NCBI GenBank assembly: GCA_002405165.1 | Contig: DHLF01000005.1 | Location: forward strand, 123,393-187,392 | Direction of reading: 5' to 3' | Length of the DNA stretch: 64,000 nt | DNA from: Christensenella sp. UBA4675 | GTDB taxonomy: Bacteria > Bacillota > Clostridia > Christensenellales > Borkfalkiaceae | Shown: in pieces, positions 56,632 through 64,000 of the stretch | Position numbering within the stretch: position 1 is the stretch's first letter | Layout: each line of letters begins with the position of its first letter | Made by a program: the position numbers and the translations under genes | The notes under the pieces: model-generated | Database searches by the model: none | Told to the model about the DNA's origin: nothing | What the model saw: the letters and a program-made list of their open reading frames with translations, nothing else

Positions 56632-56895
56632 TCATTCGATAATATTAGCCTTTTTTAAAGTATTTAAAAACTCTTCGACGTCTTTTTTTGCAATTTCTTC
56701 CGAAACATCATATTCGTTTAAAAGCGTTTTTATCAAGTCTTTTTCATTCTCACCGTTCTGTAAAGCTTGCCAAAGAATAGTACCGCTTTGATTTAAAGTA
56801 ATCATACAATTATAATCTTTAACGCATTCGCCCACGGCGACGACTGCGGAAAAATCTCCCATATTTCTTAAAGCAAATTGTCCTTTAAATTTCAT
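56632..56895 (-). CDS. PqqD-family protein
   Basis: An 87-residue winged-helix protein of the PqqD type: MITLNQSGTILWQALQNG, EKDLIKTLLNEYDVSEE and DVEEFLNTLKKANII. PqqD domains bind leader peptides of ribosomally made, modified peptides. Here no radical SAM enzyme, cyclase or precursor peptide gene is visible beside it. It follows an HPr-kinase-like gene by 7 bp, a pair also seen in lasso peptide and related clusters. AGGAG precedes the ATG. Confidence 0.85.
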   Translation of the reverse strand: MKFKGQFALRNMGDFSAVVAVGECVKDYNCMITLNQSGTILWQALQNGENEKDLIKTLLNEYDVSEEIAKKDVEEFLNTLKKANIIE

Positions 56896-56902
56896 AATTC
56901 TC

Positions 56903-57568
56903 CTATAATTCTTTTAATTCGTTAAAGCATACGTCGTATGCTTGTTTACTTATATCGCAATTTAGCAAATACACGGGAACGGTATTTATCGCTTTTTCAA
57001 TAAGTTCCAGCGTCTTTTCCGATTCCTTTATGCTTTTAGGTATAAAAACCTGCTTATACAAATAAGTAAAAGCGTGTTTTTTATCTAATTTTTTTATTTC
57101 GTTAAACTTTGCTTGCCGTAAAATTACAAATGCTTTTACAACTCCAAAGTCGTTTACGTACTTATTGTTTTTCCCCGACAACGGCGACGAGTAAGCAAAA
57201 ACTTTATTTTCTTTAAACAAATAAAAAGGTTGATCGTCGTTTATAACTTTGGTTGCAAGCGGACAATATTTTTCCCACAACTTAGCGTGAGTGCTTTTAC
57301 CCGTTCCGCTAGGGGCTAAAAAAGAGTAAACGTTTTCTCCCGCTTTAATCGCCGACGAATGTATTCTTAAAACGTTACGGTTATTTAAAAGCCAAAGTAT
57401 TACATCTTGAAACAGAGATAATACTTTATCCATAAAGTCGCCGTTGTACTCGTTAAAGTCTAGCGTGCAATTTTCATTTTCAAAAGTAATAAAATCTTTA
57501 AAATAATCTAATAATTTATCATTGTAATTTTTAACTAAAAACACAGTTTCGGCTATTTTTATTTTCAT
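56903..57568 (-). CDS. HPr-kinase-like P-loop protein
   Basis: A 221-residue protein. HSSAI is followed by the P-loop LAPSGTGKSTHAKLW (84-98) and VINDDQPF, as in HPr kinase and its relatives. The N-terminal domain of real HPr kinase is replaced by a shorter unrelated one, so HPr itself is an unlikely target. Relatives in peptide clusters phosphorylate serine on a peptide. The ATG overlaps the AraC stop, and PqqD follows 7 bp downstream. Confidence 0.82.
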   Translation of the reverse strand: MKIKIAETVFLVKNYNDKLLDYFKDFITFENENCTLDFNEYNGDFMDKVLSLFQDVILWLLNNRNVLRIHSSAIKAGENVYSFLAPSGTGKSTHAKLWEKYCPLATKVINDDQPFYLFKENKVFAYSSPLSGKNNKYVNDFGVVKAFVILRQAKFNEIKKLDKKHAFTYLYKQVFIPKSIKESEKTLELIEKAINTVPVYLLNCDISKQAYDVCFNELKEL

Positions 57569-58443
57569 TGTTCTTTCGTTAACCGCTTTCTAAACTCAAT
57601 AGGCGAAACGCCTGTTTTTTGTTTAAATATATTTGAAAAGTTATACTCGTCAGAAAAGCAAAGTTTATCGCTTATTTCAAATATTTTCATCGAAGAATTT
57701 TTTAAAAGTTCTTTTGCCATAAAAATTCTTTTATCCAACAAATAATTATAAGGAGTCGTATTATAATATTTTTTAAACTCCCTATTCATTTGGGATTTAG
57801 AAATATTTATTTCCGCGCACAAGTCGTTTAAAGTAATTTTTCTATAAATAGACGCGTCTAACCTTTCTTTAACGTTGTTAGCTAAGGACGACGTTATTTT
57901 TTCGTTGCTTATTTTTTGCGATAAAGAAAACAATATTTTAAAAATTATTCTGCTTAATCCTATGGAATATTCATCGTGATAAGGGTGTTTTTCGGCGTAA
58001 GAGATAAGTTCCGTAAAAAACTTTTCACAATCGGGGTTATGTATAACCACTTTATCGAATAAGCCGTACGCACTTAAAAATGTGTCTAAAATACCGCTGA
58101 AAAAATTTATCCACATTTTTTTATAAGGTTCTTTTTTGTCTGCACCGTAAACGTGAGAAGAACCGGGTTTAAGCATATAAAAATCCCCCGCTTTAACGTA
58201 ATACGTAACCCCGTCTTGTTTAATATATCCTTTACCCGAAACAACGTATTCGAAAACGTAATAATCCAAATGTTTTCTTTGAATAAAGTAATCTTTATCG
58301 GGATTAGTAATACCTATGGATTCTGCTCTTATAGGATAATTTTTATCCTTTTCGTAATCCAAAAATATTATTTCTTCCTTTTCGCAACTGCCGTAAACTA
58401 TGTTTTTATATGGGTCGGGTTTTTTGGTATCGTGTCCGAGCAT
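57565..58443 (-). CDS. AraC-family transcription regulator
   Basis: A 292-residue regulator from the ATG at 58443, which has GGAGG 7 nt upstream; a frame nine codons longer overlaps that site. The N-terminal half is a cupin for sugar sensing (GKGYIKQDGVTYYVKAGDFY, then LKPGSSHVYGA). The C-terminal half has two helix-turn-helices (LNDLCAEINISKSQMNREFK; IFEISDKLCFSDEYNFSNIF) and ends FKQKTGVSPIEFRK. It probably controls its own operon and the divergent GH31 gene, whose promoter overlaps its own. Confidence 0.92.
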   Translation of the reverse strand: MLGHDTKKPDPYKNIVYGSCEKEEIIFLDYEKDKNYPIRAESIGITNPDKDYFIQRKHLDYYVFEYVVSGKGYIKQDGVTYYVKAGDFYMLKPGSSHVYGADKKEPYKKMWINFFSGILDTFLSAYGLFDKVVIHNPDCEKFFTELISYAEKHPYHDEYSIGLSRIIFKILFSLSQKISNEKITSSLANNVKERLDASIYRKITLNDLCAEINISKSQMNREFKKYYNTTPYNYLLDKRIFMAKELLKNSSMKIFEISDKLCFSDEYNFSNIFKQKTGVSPIEFRKRLTKEQ

Positions 58444-58501
58444 ATAATTTCCTCCGAAAAAATTATGCAACTATTACACATTTTTTTATTTTTTTTGCAT
58501 A

Positions 58502-58552
58502 TTGTAACTTTTCTTTTTTTTATATTATAATGTAAGCAAGTTTAAATGTCAA
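58502..58552. promoter_or_regulatory. Overlapping divergent promoters of the AraC operon and the GH31 gene
   Basis: Plus strand: TTGTAA (58502-58507), 18 bp, TATAAT (58526-58531). Minus strand: TTGACA (58547-58552), 17 bp, TATAAT (58524-58529). The two -10 boxes share the palindrome ATTATAAT, so only one polymerase could bind at a time. It lies in the 210-bp gap between 58443 and 58654. Confidence 0.75.
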
Positions 58553-58653
58553 TAGTGTTTTTTTACGGAAATTTTTAAACAAAAAAACGAAATTATAATA
58601 AATCTTTTTTAAAAAAACACGATTAACGCAAACTAAAATTTAAGGGGGTAAAA

Positions 58654-61600
58654 ATGAAAAAGCTTTTTAAACAAGTTTTAATTTTACTAATGTGTTCGAT
58701 TTTCTTTTTGGGCGCAGTGTCTTGTAAAACGAGGGGTAGCGACAAATTGTCTAAATCATCCGCTGTAGGCTCGTCCCAATCAAGCTCCGACGAAAGTTCA
58801 TCGGGAACATCGGTTAAGAGTTCGCTTAGTTCAAGTTCGTCTAGTTCATCAACGACGAGTTCGTCTGAAAAAAGTTCAAGTTCATCGGAAAAGAGTTCTA
58901 GTTCATCTAGTTCTAGCGAAGAAGAAGGTTCTTCTAGCAGTTCTTCGTCGAGTTCTAGCTCATCTAGTTCTAGCTCGTTCGACTTTTCTTTGCCAACTTT
59001 GTCTGACAACCCAACTACCGAAAGGGGCGAAATAAACTCTTTAACTTACGGAGATATAAGGGTTCAGTTATTATCCGACACCTTAGTCAGAATAGAACAA
59101 AAAGGACCTAAGGGATTCGAAGACAGGGCGAGTTACATAGTATACAACAGAGATAACTGGACGACCGTTACCTATACACAAGAACAAACTTCGGACGAAT
59201 ATGTAATAAAAACGCAGAATTACATTGTAAGAATACCTAAAAATTCTACTGCGGAAAGCGTTTACGTAACCACTCCGACAAATAAACTATTATATAAATA
59301 CGACGGAAATACGGAAACAAACGTATATCTTCCCTCCCCGTCGGAAGAGTTAAAGAGTTGGTATTTTACGGATAGTCCGAGAATTATACCGTCGTCGGCA
59401 GGATATTCGGTAAACGGAGAGCCTTTGTCGGGATGGGATTTCGACAACGATTCTACGGATATATTCGTATTTTTACCGGGTGGAGATTATAAGCAATTTA
59501 CAAAAGACTACACTCGTTTAACGGGTGAAAGCGAAATGGTAACGTTGCAAACGTTGGGATACTGGGATTCGAGATATTACGAATACACTGCGGAAAGCGC
59601 ATTGCAACAAATAAACGACTATCTTGACAGGGGATACAGTATAGACGTACTAGTTATCGACACCGACTGGCGTGACCACACGACGGGATTAAACGGAGTC
59701 GGATACGACGTAAACACCGACCTATTCCCCGATATGGCAGGATTTTTAAAAGAATGTCACGATAAAGGCGTAAACGTCTGCTTTAACGACCATCCCGAAC
59801 CCGTTTCTGGGACTACCAACGGACTTGACGAAGCCGAAGTAGATTACAGAAGTAAAAAACTTAAAATGATTTTAAGTTTGGGAATAGATTACTGGTGGTA
59901 CGATAGAAACTGGCCTACTTGCTTAAATTCAGCCGACCCGAGTATTTCGGTTTACGCATTCGGAATGTACGCGTATCAATTTATCACGCAAGAATATTTT
60001 GAAGCGGAAGTACAAGGAAAAGAAGAAAAATACGCTAGAAGAGCGTTAATAATGGGCAACGTAGACGGTTGCTTGCACGGAAAATGGAATTACGCGTCCG
60101 ATATATCGGCTCACCGTTATTCGATACAATGGACGGGAGATATAACTTGCGATTCCAACGCTTTGGCGCAAGAAATATACGCGTCTATATTCGGCGGAGC
60201 GGAAGTAGGAATACCTTATATGTCGTCCGACATAGGCGGACATACAGGCTCGGGAGTTACGAACGATATGTACGTTCGTTGGTTCCAGTACGGAGCGTTA
60301 TCGACTATTTTAAGGGTACATTGTACGGCTTATAAATATATTAAACAAGAAGGTCGTATGCCGTGGTTATTCGGCGAAACGGCGGAAGAAGTTGCGCACA
60401 CTTATACGGATATGCGTTATAGATTGCTCCCCTTGTATTATTATTTGTCATATAGAAACTACTCTACGGGACTTCCCATAATGGCAAGAACGGATATTAA
60501 CTATCCCGACTACGAAGAAGCTTCCGCAAACGACCAGTATTTATTAGGCGATTACGTTTTAGTTGCGCCTATTGCGACTGCGGGATATGAGAAATTAGTC
60601 CCCGACGACCAACTTTCTTACAACGAAAGTCAAGGATTAATGGGCGAATATTACAATAACAATTCGTTAAGCGGAACGCCCGCGTACACTCAATTAAACA
60701 GCAACGTATTCTTTGACTGGGGCAACGGTTCTCCGCAAAACTTACCTTCCGACAACTTCTCGGTAAGATGGTCGGGAAAAATAAGAATAGGCGAAAAACC
60801 CGCTTCTCTTGCGTTCTACGCCGACGACTCGATAGTAGTTTATATAGACGGAAATAAGGTTATAGACGGTTCTTCCGTTTACGACACTTATCTATCTACT
60901 CCCGTTTACACCGCGAATTCCGAACACGACATTGTAATAGAATATGCGGAATTCGGTGGCGGAGCGCATGTTTATATGTATTATTGCATTCAAAATAACG
61001 GAATAGTCAGCACTAGAACGGTATTTATCCCCGACGGAACGTGGATTGACGTATGGACGGGCGATAGATTTGTAGGTCCTAAATCTTACGAGTTAAGTTA
61101 CAACCTTAAAACTTCTCCTATTTTCGTAAGAGAAGGCGCGATAATACCGCTTGCCGAAAATATGAGCAACACAAACGAAAAAGTTTGGAAGAACATGTGT
61201 CTTGACGTATATCCGTCCATAAACTACGAAGCAAGGGCTACGATTTACGAAGACGACACTAAAACCGTTGCGTATAAAGACGGTAAATTCCGTACTACCG
61301 ACGTAACGATGAAATATTATTCGGATTTAAACTCATTAGTAGTCGGAATTTATTCCGCAAAGGGTTCGTTCGACGGAATTAGAGCGATTACGGAAAGAAA
61401 TTGGACTATAAGATTACACTCTAATCCGGAATGGGGAGAAATTACTTCTATAACGATAAACGGAAGAGAAATTACTCCTACCCTAATAGAAAAGTCTAGT
61501 AGCGGAAAACCGTTCGCGTTTAACGGGGCTTCTCTCGACGGAGACGTGGTAACGTTTACTTTCCCTGCAAACGTATATGAAGATAGCGTAATTATGATAA

Positions 61601-64000
61601 AATACGCTAACGTTAAAACTACTGCTTCTAACACGCAATACGACAAAACCAGCGTTCCCTTCACCGTTGAAAGCGACGAAGCGGGCGACGGATTAGATTT
61701 AAACGCAAGTAACGTTATCGACTACGTTTCTTTCGGAGAAGTAAACGCAACTACGGGAATTTATAAAAAGAATTCGCCTATAACCTATTCGTTCCCGAGT
61801 TCTTACGACACAAAATGGATAAACAGCGACTTCTTCTATAAACAATTAACTTTAAACGGAAAAGACACATTATCGTTTACGTCCATAGCGTCGCAAAGAA
61901 ACTTTGAATTTACTATAAAAACGATAGGAAAACCTGCTTATTACACACTTTATTTAGGTGGAAAATACTCTACGGCAAGACTTACCGTAAGCGATAAAGC
62001 AGGAAACAGAATAACCGAAAGCTTTGGCGATTTATACGGAAGTTACGTTAGAAAAGTAACGATTTACGTATCCGACGCAACGGTATCCACCCTAAAAGTA
62101 ACTTACGCAATGCACGCTTCCCTTCCCGACGGAGTAGGAGCTGCTGCAAGCGGAGAAGTTGCGGGTACGGGTTCGGGACAAGGAACTATATCTTTCGTTT
62201 CGATGTTTGCTTGTCTAGTTACGGAAGGCAAAACTCCTTCCATAGTAGTTTCGGACGGAGCGGTTAGCGCAAATACGGCTTCTCAAACGACGGCAAACGG
62301 TAGCGAAAACTTAACCAACTTAGGAGCTTCCTTTGGCGAAAGCACGCTCGATTGGATGCAATTCGGCAACGACAATAACGTAATGCCCGTAAGCAAAATC
62401 AACGGAAATTACATTATAAACGCAGATTTCCCGAATATTCTTTCTTTCGACGACTACGGTATGACCTTATCGTATAACGACGGCGACAAACTTTGCGCTC
62501 ATACGGGTACGAGTAAGGGAACTGCTTCCAACTCGACAATTACGTTATCGGTTATGGTTGACGAAAGCGTTAAACACATAAGAGTATACGCAGGCGCTTG
62601 GAACTCTTCCGCAACGATAAAACTTTATTCGTCCAACGGAAAATTACTTGCAAGCTCTTCTAAATTCACCGCAGGTTCAACTTCTAATTGTCAAGTAGTA
62701 ACGTTTGAACTTACGGTAACGGAAAAAACGTTCGTAATAATTAAAAACGAACCGTCCGACAGAGCTGACGTAGGTAACGTATCGCTTGCAGGAATAGCAA
62801 TAACAGGTCAAGCAAAACAAGCAAACTCCGAGATAAAACTAATAGAAGCTTCTAACCCGAATTCGGCAACTTACGATTTAACCGAAGAAGGTACTGCCGA
62901 CTGGGTATACTTTGGAGCAAACAAACAAAAAGCTAACGCTGACAACATTTCTACCGACGTATTATACGGCGGATTAAGAACTGCGGGAGATTTCTCTTCT
63001 ACCCTATCTTATACCGACGGTGAAGACGGTAGCGCAAGCGGATTAAAAACCGCAAAAGGTTTCGATTTCGCTAAATTTAACGTAACCTTAGCTAGCGGAG
63101 ATTATATGTTAAAATTCTTCGCAACGGCGGGAACTTGTACTTTAAGCGTATGTATACTAGACGAAAACGGCACCGTTCTTTATAACGGAAAAACGTTTAA
63201 CACTTTAGCCGAAAACGCAAGCGCGGTAATTAAATTGTTTATATCCGCAACGGTGGAAGAAACTTTAACCGTAGTGTTCTATAAAGACGATAGTTCGTCG
63301 GGCGTAGCGGGATTAAGCGCGGTAGCCCTTGAAAAAGACGCGGTTGTCGAAATTTTAACGGTAACTGCAAGCGCAAGCGTAACCGATACTCAAAGCGTTT
63401 ATTTAGATAGTTGTTCTTCTTACGACACGCTTTATTGGGAACACTATTCCAACGCGGGAACTAACGTAATGTTAAACGCAACCGACCTTATTACTTCTAA
63501 TAACGCGGAAAGCGGAAACGATTTCTACGATTACGTATCGCTTTCTTGGACAAACGGAAAAGACAATAACGTTTGGTGCGGAAACACTAACGGAAAATGC
63601 TTAGGCTCGGAAATTTCGATAAATATCAACGTTAATCCGTCCGTTAAAGAAATACAAGTATTCACGGGCGCTTGGAGAGCTACTAACGTAACTTCTTTAT
63701 ATCATAACGGCGAACAAATAGCCGTCGCTCCGTCCTTTACGGCAGGAGATAGCTCGGCTAGAAAATTAGTAACGTTTGCATTCTCTACGAATAAAGAAAC
63801 GACGATTACTATTAAGATAACGCCGTCCGATATAGGCGACGCAGGTAACGTATCTTGCGTAGCGATAGTAATAGCGGGAGAAAAACAAACGCCTATAACT
63901 TCGCTTTCTATGACGAGTACGGAAATGACCGACTTTAACACGACGCATATCAATTTAACCGAATTAGGAACGTTAGATTGGGCGTACTTTAACACTCAAC
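58654..64000 (+). CDS. Giant secreted GH31 glycosidase lipoprotein with PA14 and repeated C-terminal modules, partial
   Basis: The ATG at 58654 follows AAGGGGG; the frame stays open for 1782 codons to the window end. Lipobox AVSC gives Cys24. Residues 30-109 contain 54 serines of 80, a surface tether. The GH31 barrel has DYLDRGYSIDVLVIDTDWRD (shown as LVIDTDWRD), nucleophile Asp417 in WWYDRNWP and acid/base Asp496 in WTGDIT. A PA14 domain sits at about 661-778 (MGEYYNNNSLSG). From about 1017 on, four or five similar modules of roughly 165-190 residues follow (TLDWMQFG, ADWVYFG, TLYWEHYS, TLDWAYF). It cleaves alpha-linked sugars outside the cell. Divergent AraC gene next door. Confidence 0.9.
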   Translation, partial: MKKLFKQVLILLMCSIFFLGAVSCKTRGSDKLSKSSAVGSSQSSSDESSSGTSVKSSLSSSSSSSSTTSSSEKSSSSSEKSSSSSSSSEEEGSSSSSSSSSSSSSSSSFDFSLPTLSDNPTTERGEINSLTYGDIRVQLLSDTLVRIEQKGPKGFEDRASYIVYNRDNWTTVTYTQEQTSDEYVIKTQNYIVRIPKNSTAESVYVTTPTNKLLYKYDGNTETNVYLPSPSEELKSWYFTDSPRIIPSSAGYSVNGEPLSGWDFDNDSTDIFVFLPGGDYKQFTKDYTRLTGESEMVTLQTLGYWDSRYYEYTAESALQQINDYLDRGYSIDVLVIDTDWRDHTTGLNGVGYDVNTDLFPDMAGFLKECHDKGVNVCFNDHPEPVSGTTNGLDEAEVDYRSKKLKMILSLGIDYWWYDRNWPTCLNSADPSISVYAFGMYAYQFITQEYFEAEVQGKEEKYARRALIMGNVDGCLHGKWNYASDISAHRYSIQWTGDITCDSNALAQEIYASIFGGAEVGIPYMSSDIGGHTGSGVTNDMYVRWFQYGALSTILRVHCTAYKYIKQEGRMPWLFGETAEEVAHTYTDMRYRLLPLYYYLSYRNYSTGLPIMARTDINYPDYEEASANDQYLLGDYVLVAPIATAGYEKLVPDDQLSYNESQGLMGEYYNNNSLSGTPAYTQLNSNVFFDWGNGSPQNLPSDNFSVRWSGKIRIGEKPASLAFYADDSIVVYIDGNKVIDGSSVYDTYLSTPVYTANSEHDIVIEYAEFGGGAHVYMYYCIQNNGIVSTRTVFIPDGTWIDVWTGDRFVGPKSYELSYNLKTSPIFVREGAIIPLAENMSNTNEKVWKNMCLDVYPSINYEARATIYEDDTKTVAYKDGKFRTTDVTMKYYSDLNSLVVGIYSAKGSFDGIRAITERNWTIRLHSNPEWGEITSITINGREITPTLIEKSSSGKPFAFNGASLDGDVVTFTFPANVYEDSVIMIKYANVKTTASNTQYDKTSVPFTVESDEAGDGLDLNASNVIDYVSFGEVNATTGIYKKNSPITYSFPSSYDTKWINSDFFYKQLTLNGKDTLSFTSIASQRNFEFTIKTIGKPAYYTLYLGGKYSTARLTVSDKAGNRITESFGDLYGSYVRKVTIYVSDATVSTLKVTYAMHASLPDGVGAAASGEVAGTGSGQGTISFVSMFACLVTEGKTPSIVVSDGAVSANTASQTTANGSENLTNLGASFGESTLDWMQFGNDNNVMPVSKINGNYIINADFPNILSFDDYGMTLSYNDGDKLCAHTGTSKGTASNSTITLSVMVDESVKHIRVYAGAWNSSATIKLYSSNGKLLASSSKFTAGSTSNCQVVTFELTVTEKTFVIIKNEPSDRADVGNVSLAGIAITGQAKQANSEIKLIEASNPNSATYDLTEEGTADWVYFGANKQKANADNISTDVLYGGLRTAGDFSSTLSYTDGEDGSASGLKTAKGFDFAKFNVTLASGDYMLKFFATAGTCTLSVCILDENGTVLYNGKTFNTLAENASAVIKLFISATVEETLTVVFYKDDSSSGVAGLSAVALEKDAVVEILTVTASASVTDTQSVYLDSCSSYDTLYWEHYSNAGTNVMLNATDLITSNNAESGNDFYDYVSLSWTNGKDNNVWCGNTNGKCLGSEISININVNPSVKEIQVFTGAWRATNVTSLYHNGEQIAVAPSFTAGDSSARKLVTFAFSTNKETTITIKITPSDIGDAGNVSCVAIVIAGEKQTPITSLSMTSTEMTDFNTTHINLTELGTLDWAYFNTQ

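Noticed and set aside
58623..59009. Minus-strand frame rich in Leu, Glu and Asp
   Set aside because: It is the reverse reading of the serine-rich linker of the GH31 protein.

Overview
The window is AT-rich DNA from an anaerobic, endospore-forming bacterium of the Clostridia type (Bacillota). Support comes from sporulation genes (yabP, yabQ, an uninterrupted sigK, a YlmC/YmxH protein), a trimeric NAD-linked [FeFe] hydrogenase, the Bacillus-like tRNA wobble-uridine genes trhP/trmR, RNase J, and strong AAGGAG/GGAGG ribosome sites. I cannot place it below class with confidence; an uncultured gut lineage is a guess. Almost every gene from 1 to 52.2 kb lies on the minus strand.

Regions in window order; all of these genes are transcribed right to left. 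0-1.3 kb: Fur-family regulator, small membrane protein, metal-binding lipoprotein (cut by the window edge). 1.5-6.4 kb: gyrB-gyrA, separated by a 66-bp tandem repeat. 6.4-9.2 kb: yabP-yabQ-divIC-Ppx/GppA-M50-like protease. 9.3-13.2 kb: nrdR, a lipoprotein, a GH2 glycosidase and a ROK kinase. 13.2-14.1 kb: DUF1294 protein and YlmC. 14.2-18.4 kb: hydC-hydB-hydA. 18.7-23.8 kb: serine operon serC-serA-DUF1015-ACT-UPF0210. 24.0-26.6 kb: methionine genes metY-metA plus a TM2 protein. 26.7-27.7 kb: DUF4430 lipoprotein and ECF-type S protein. 27.8-31.5 kb: HxlR remnant, then polA-coaE-transglycosylase. 31.7-35.4 kb: SDR-thyA-folA-CvpA-like. 35.6-39.9 kb: rnj-trmR-trhP and sigK. 40.1-42.8 kb: valS.

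43.0-52.2 kb is a compact, apparently intact phage head cassette: large terminase, portal, scaffold-like protein, HK97-type capsid, connector, a P22 gp10-like hub and several small proteins. I found no integrase, lysis, replication, needle or fibre gene. A regulator-like gene lies upstream (53.3-53.9 kb). Two exported, membrane-anchored proteins (52.3 and 54.0 kb) run the other way, each from a promoter so close to its ATG that the mRNA is probably leaderless. This cassette is the best candidate here for an undescribed system, for example a domesticated particle or gene-transfer-agent-like element.

56.6-64 kb: an AraC regulator, HPr-kinase-like and PqqD-like operon is divergent from a giant secreted GH31 glycosidase lipoprotein with a serine-rich linker, a PA14 domain and repeated C-terminal modules. 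That gene runs off the window end.
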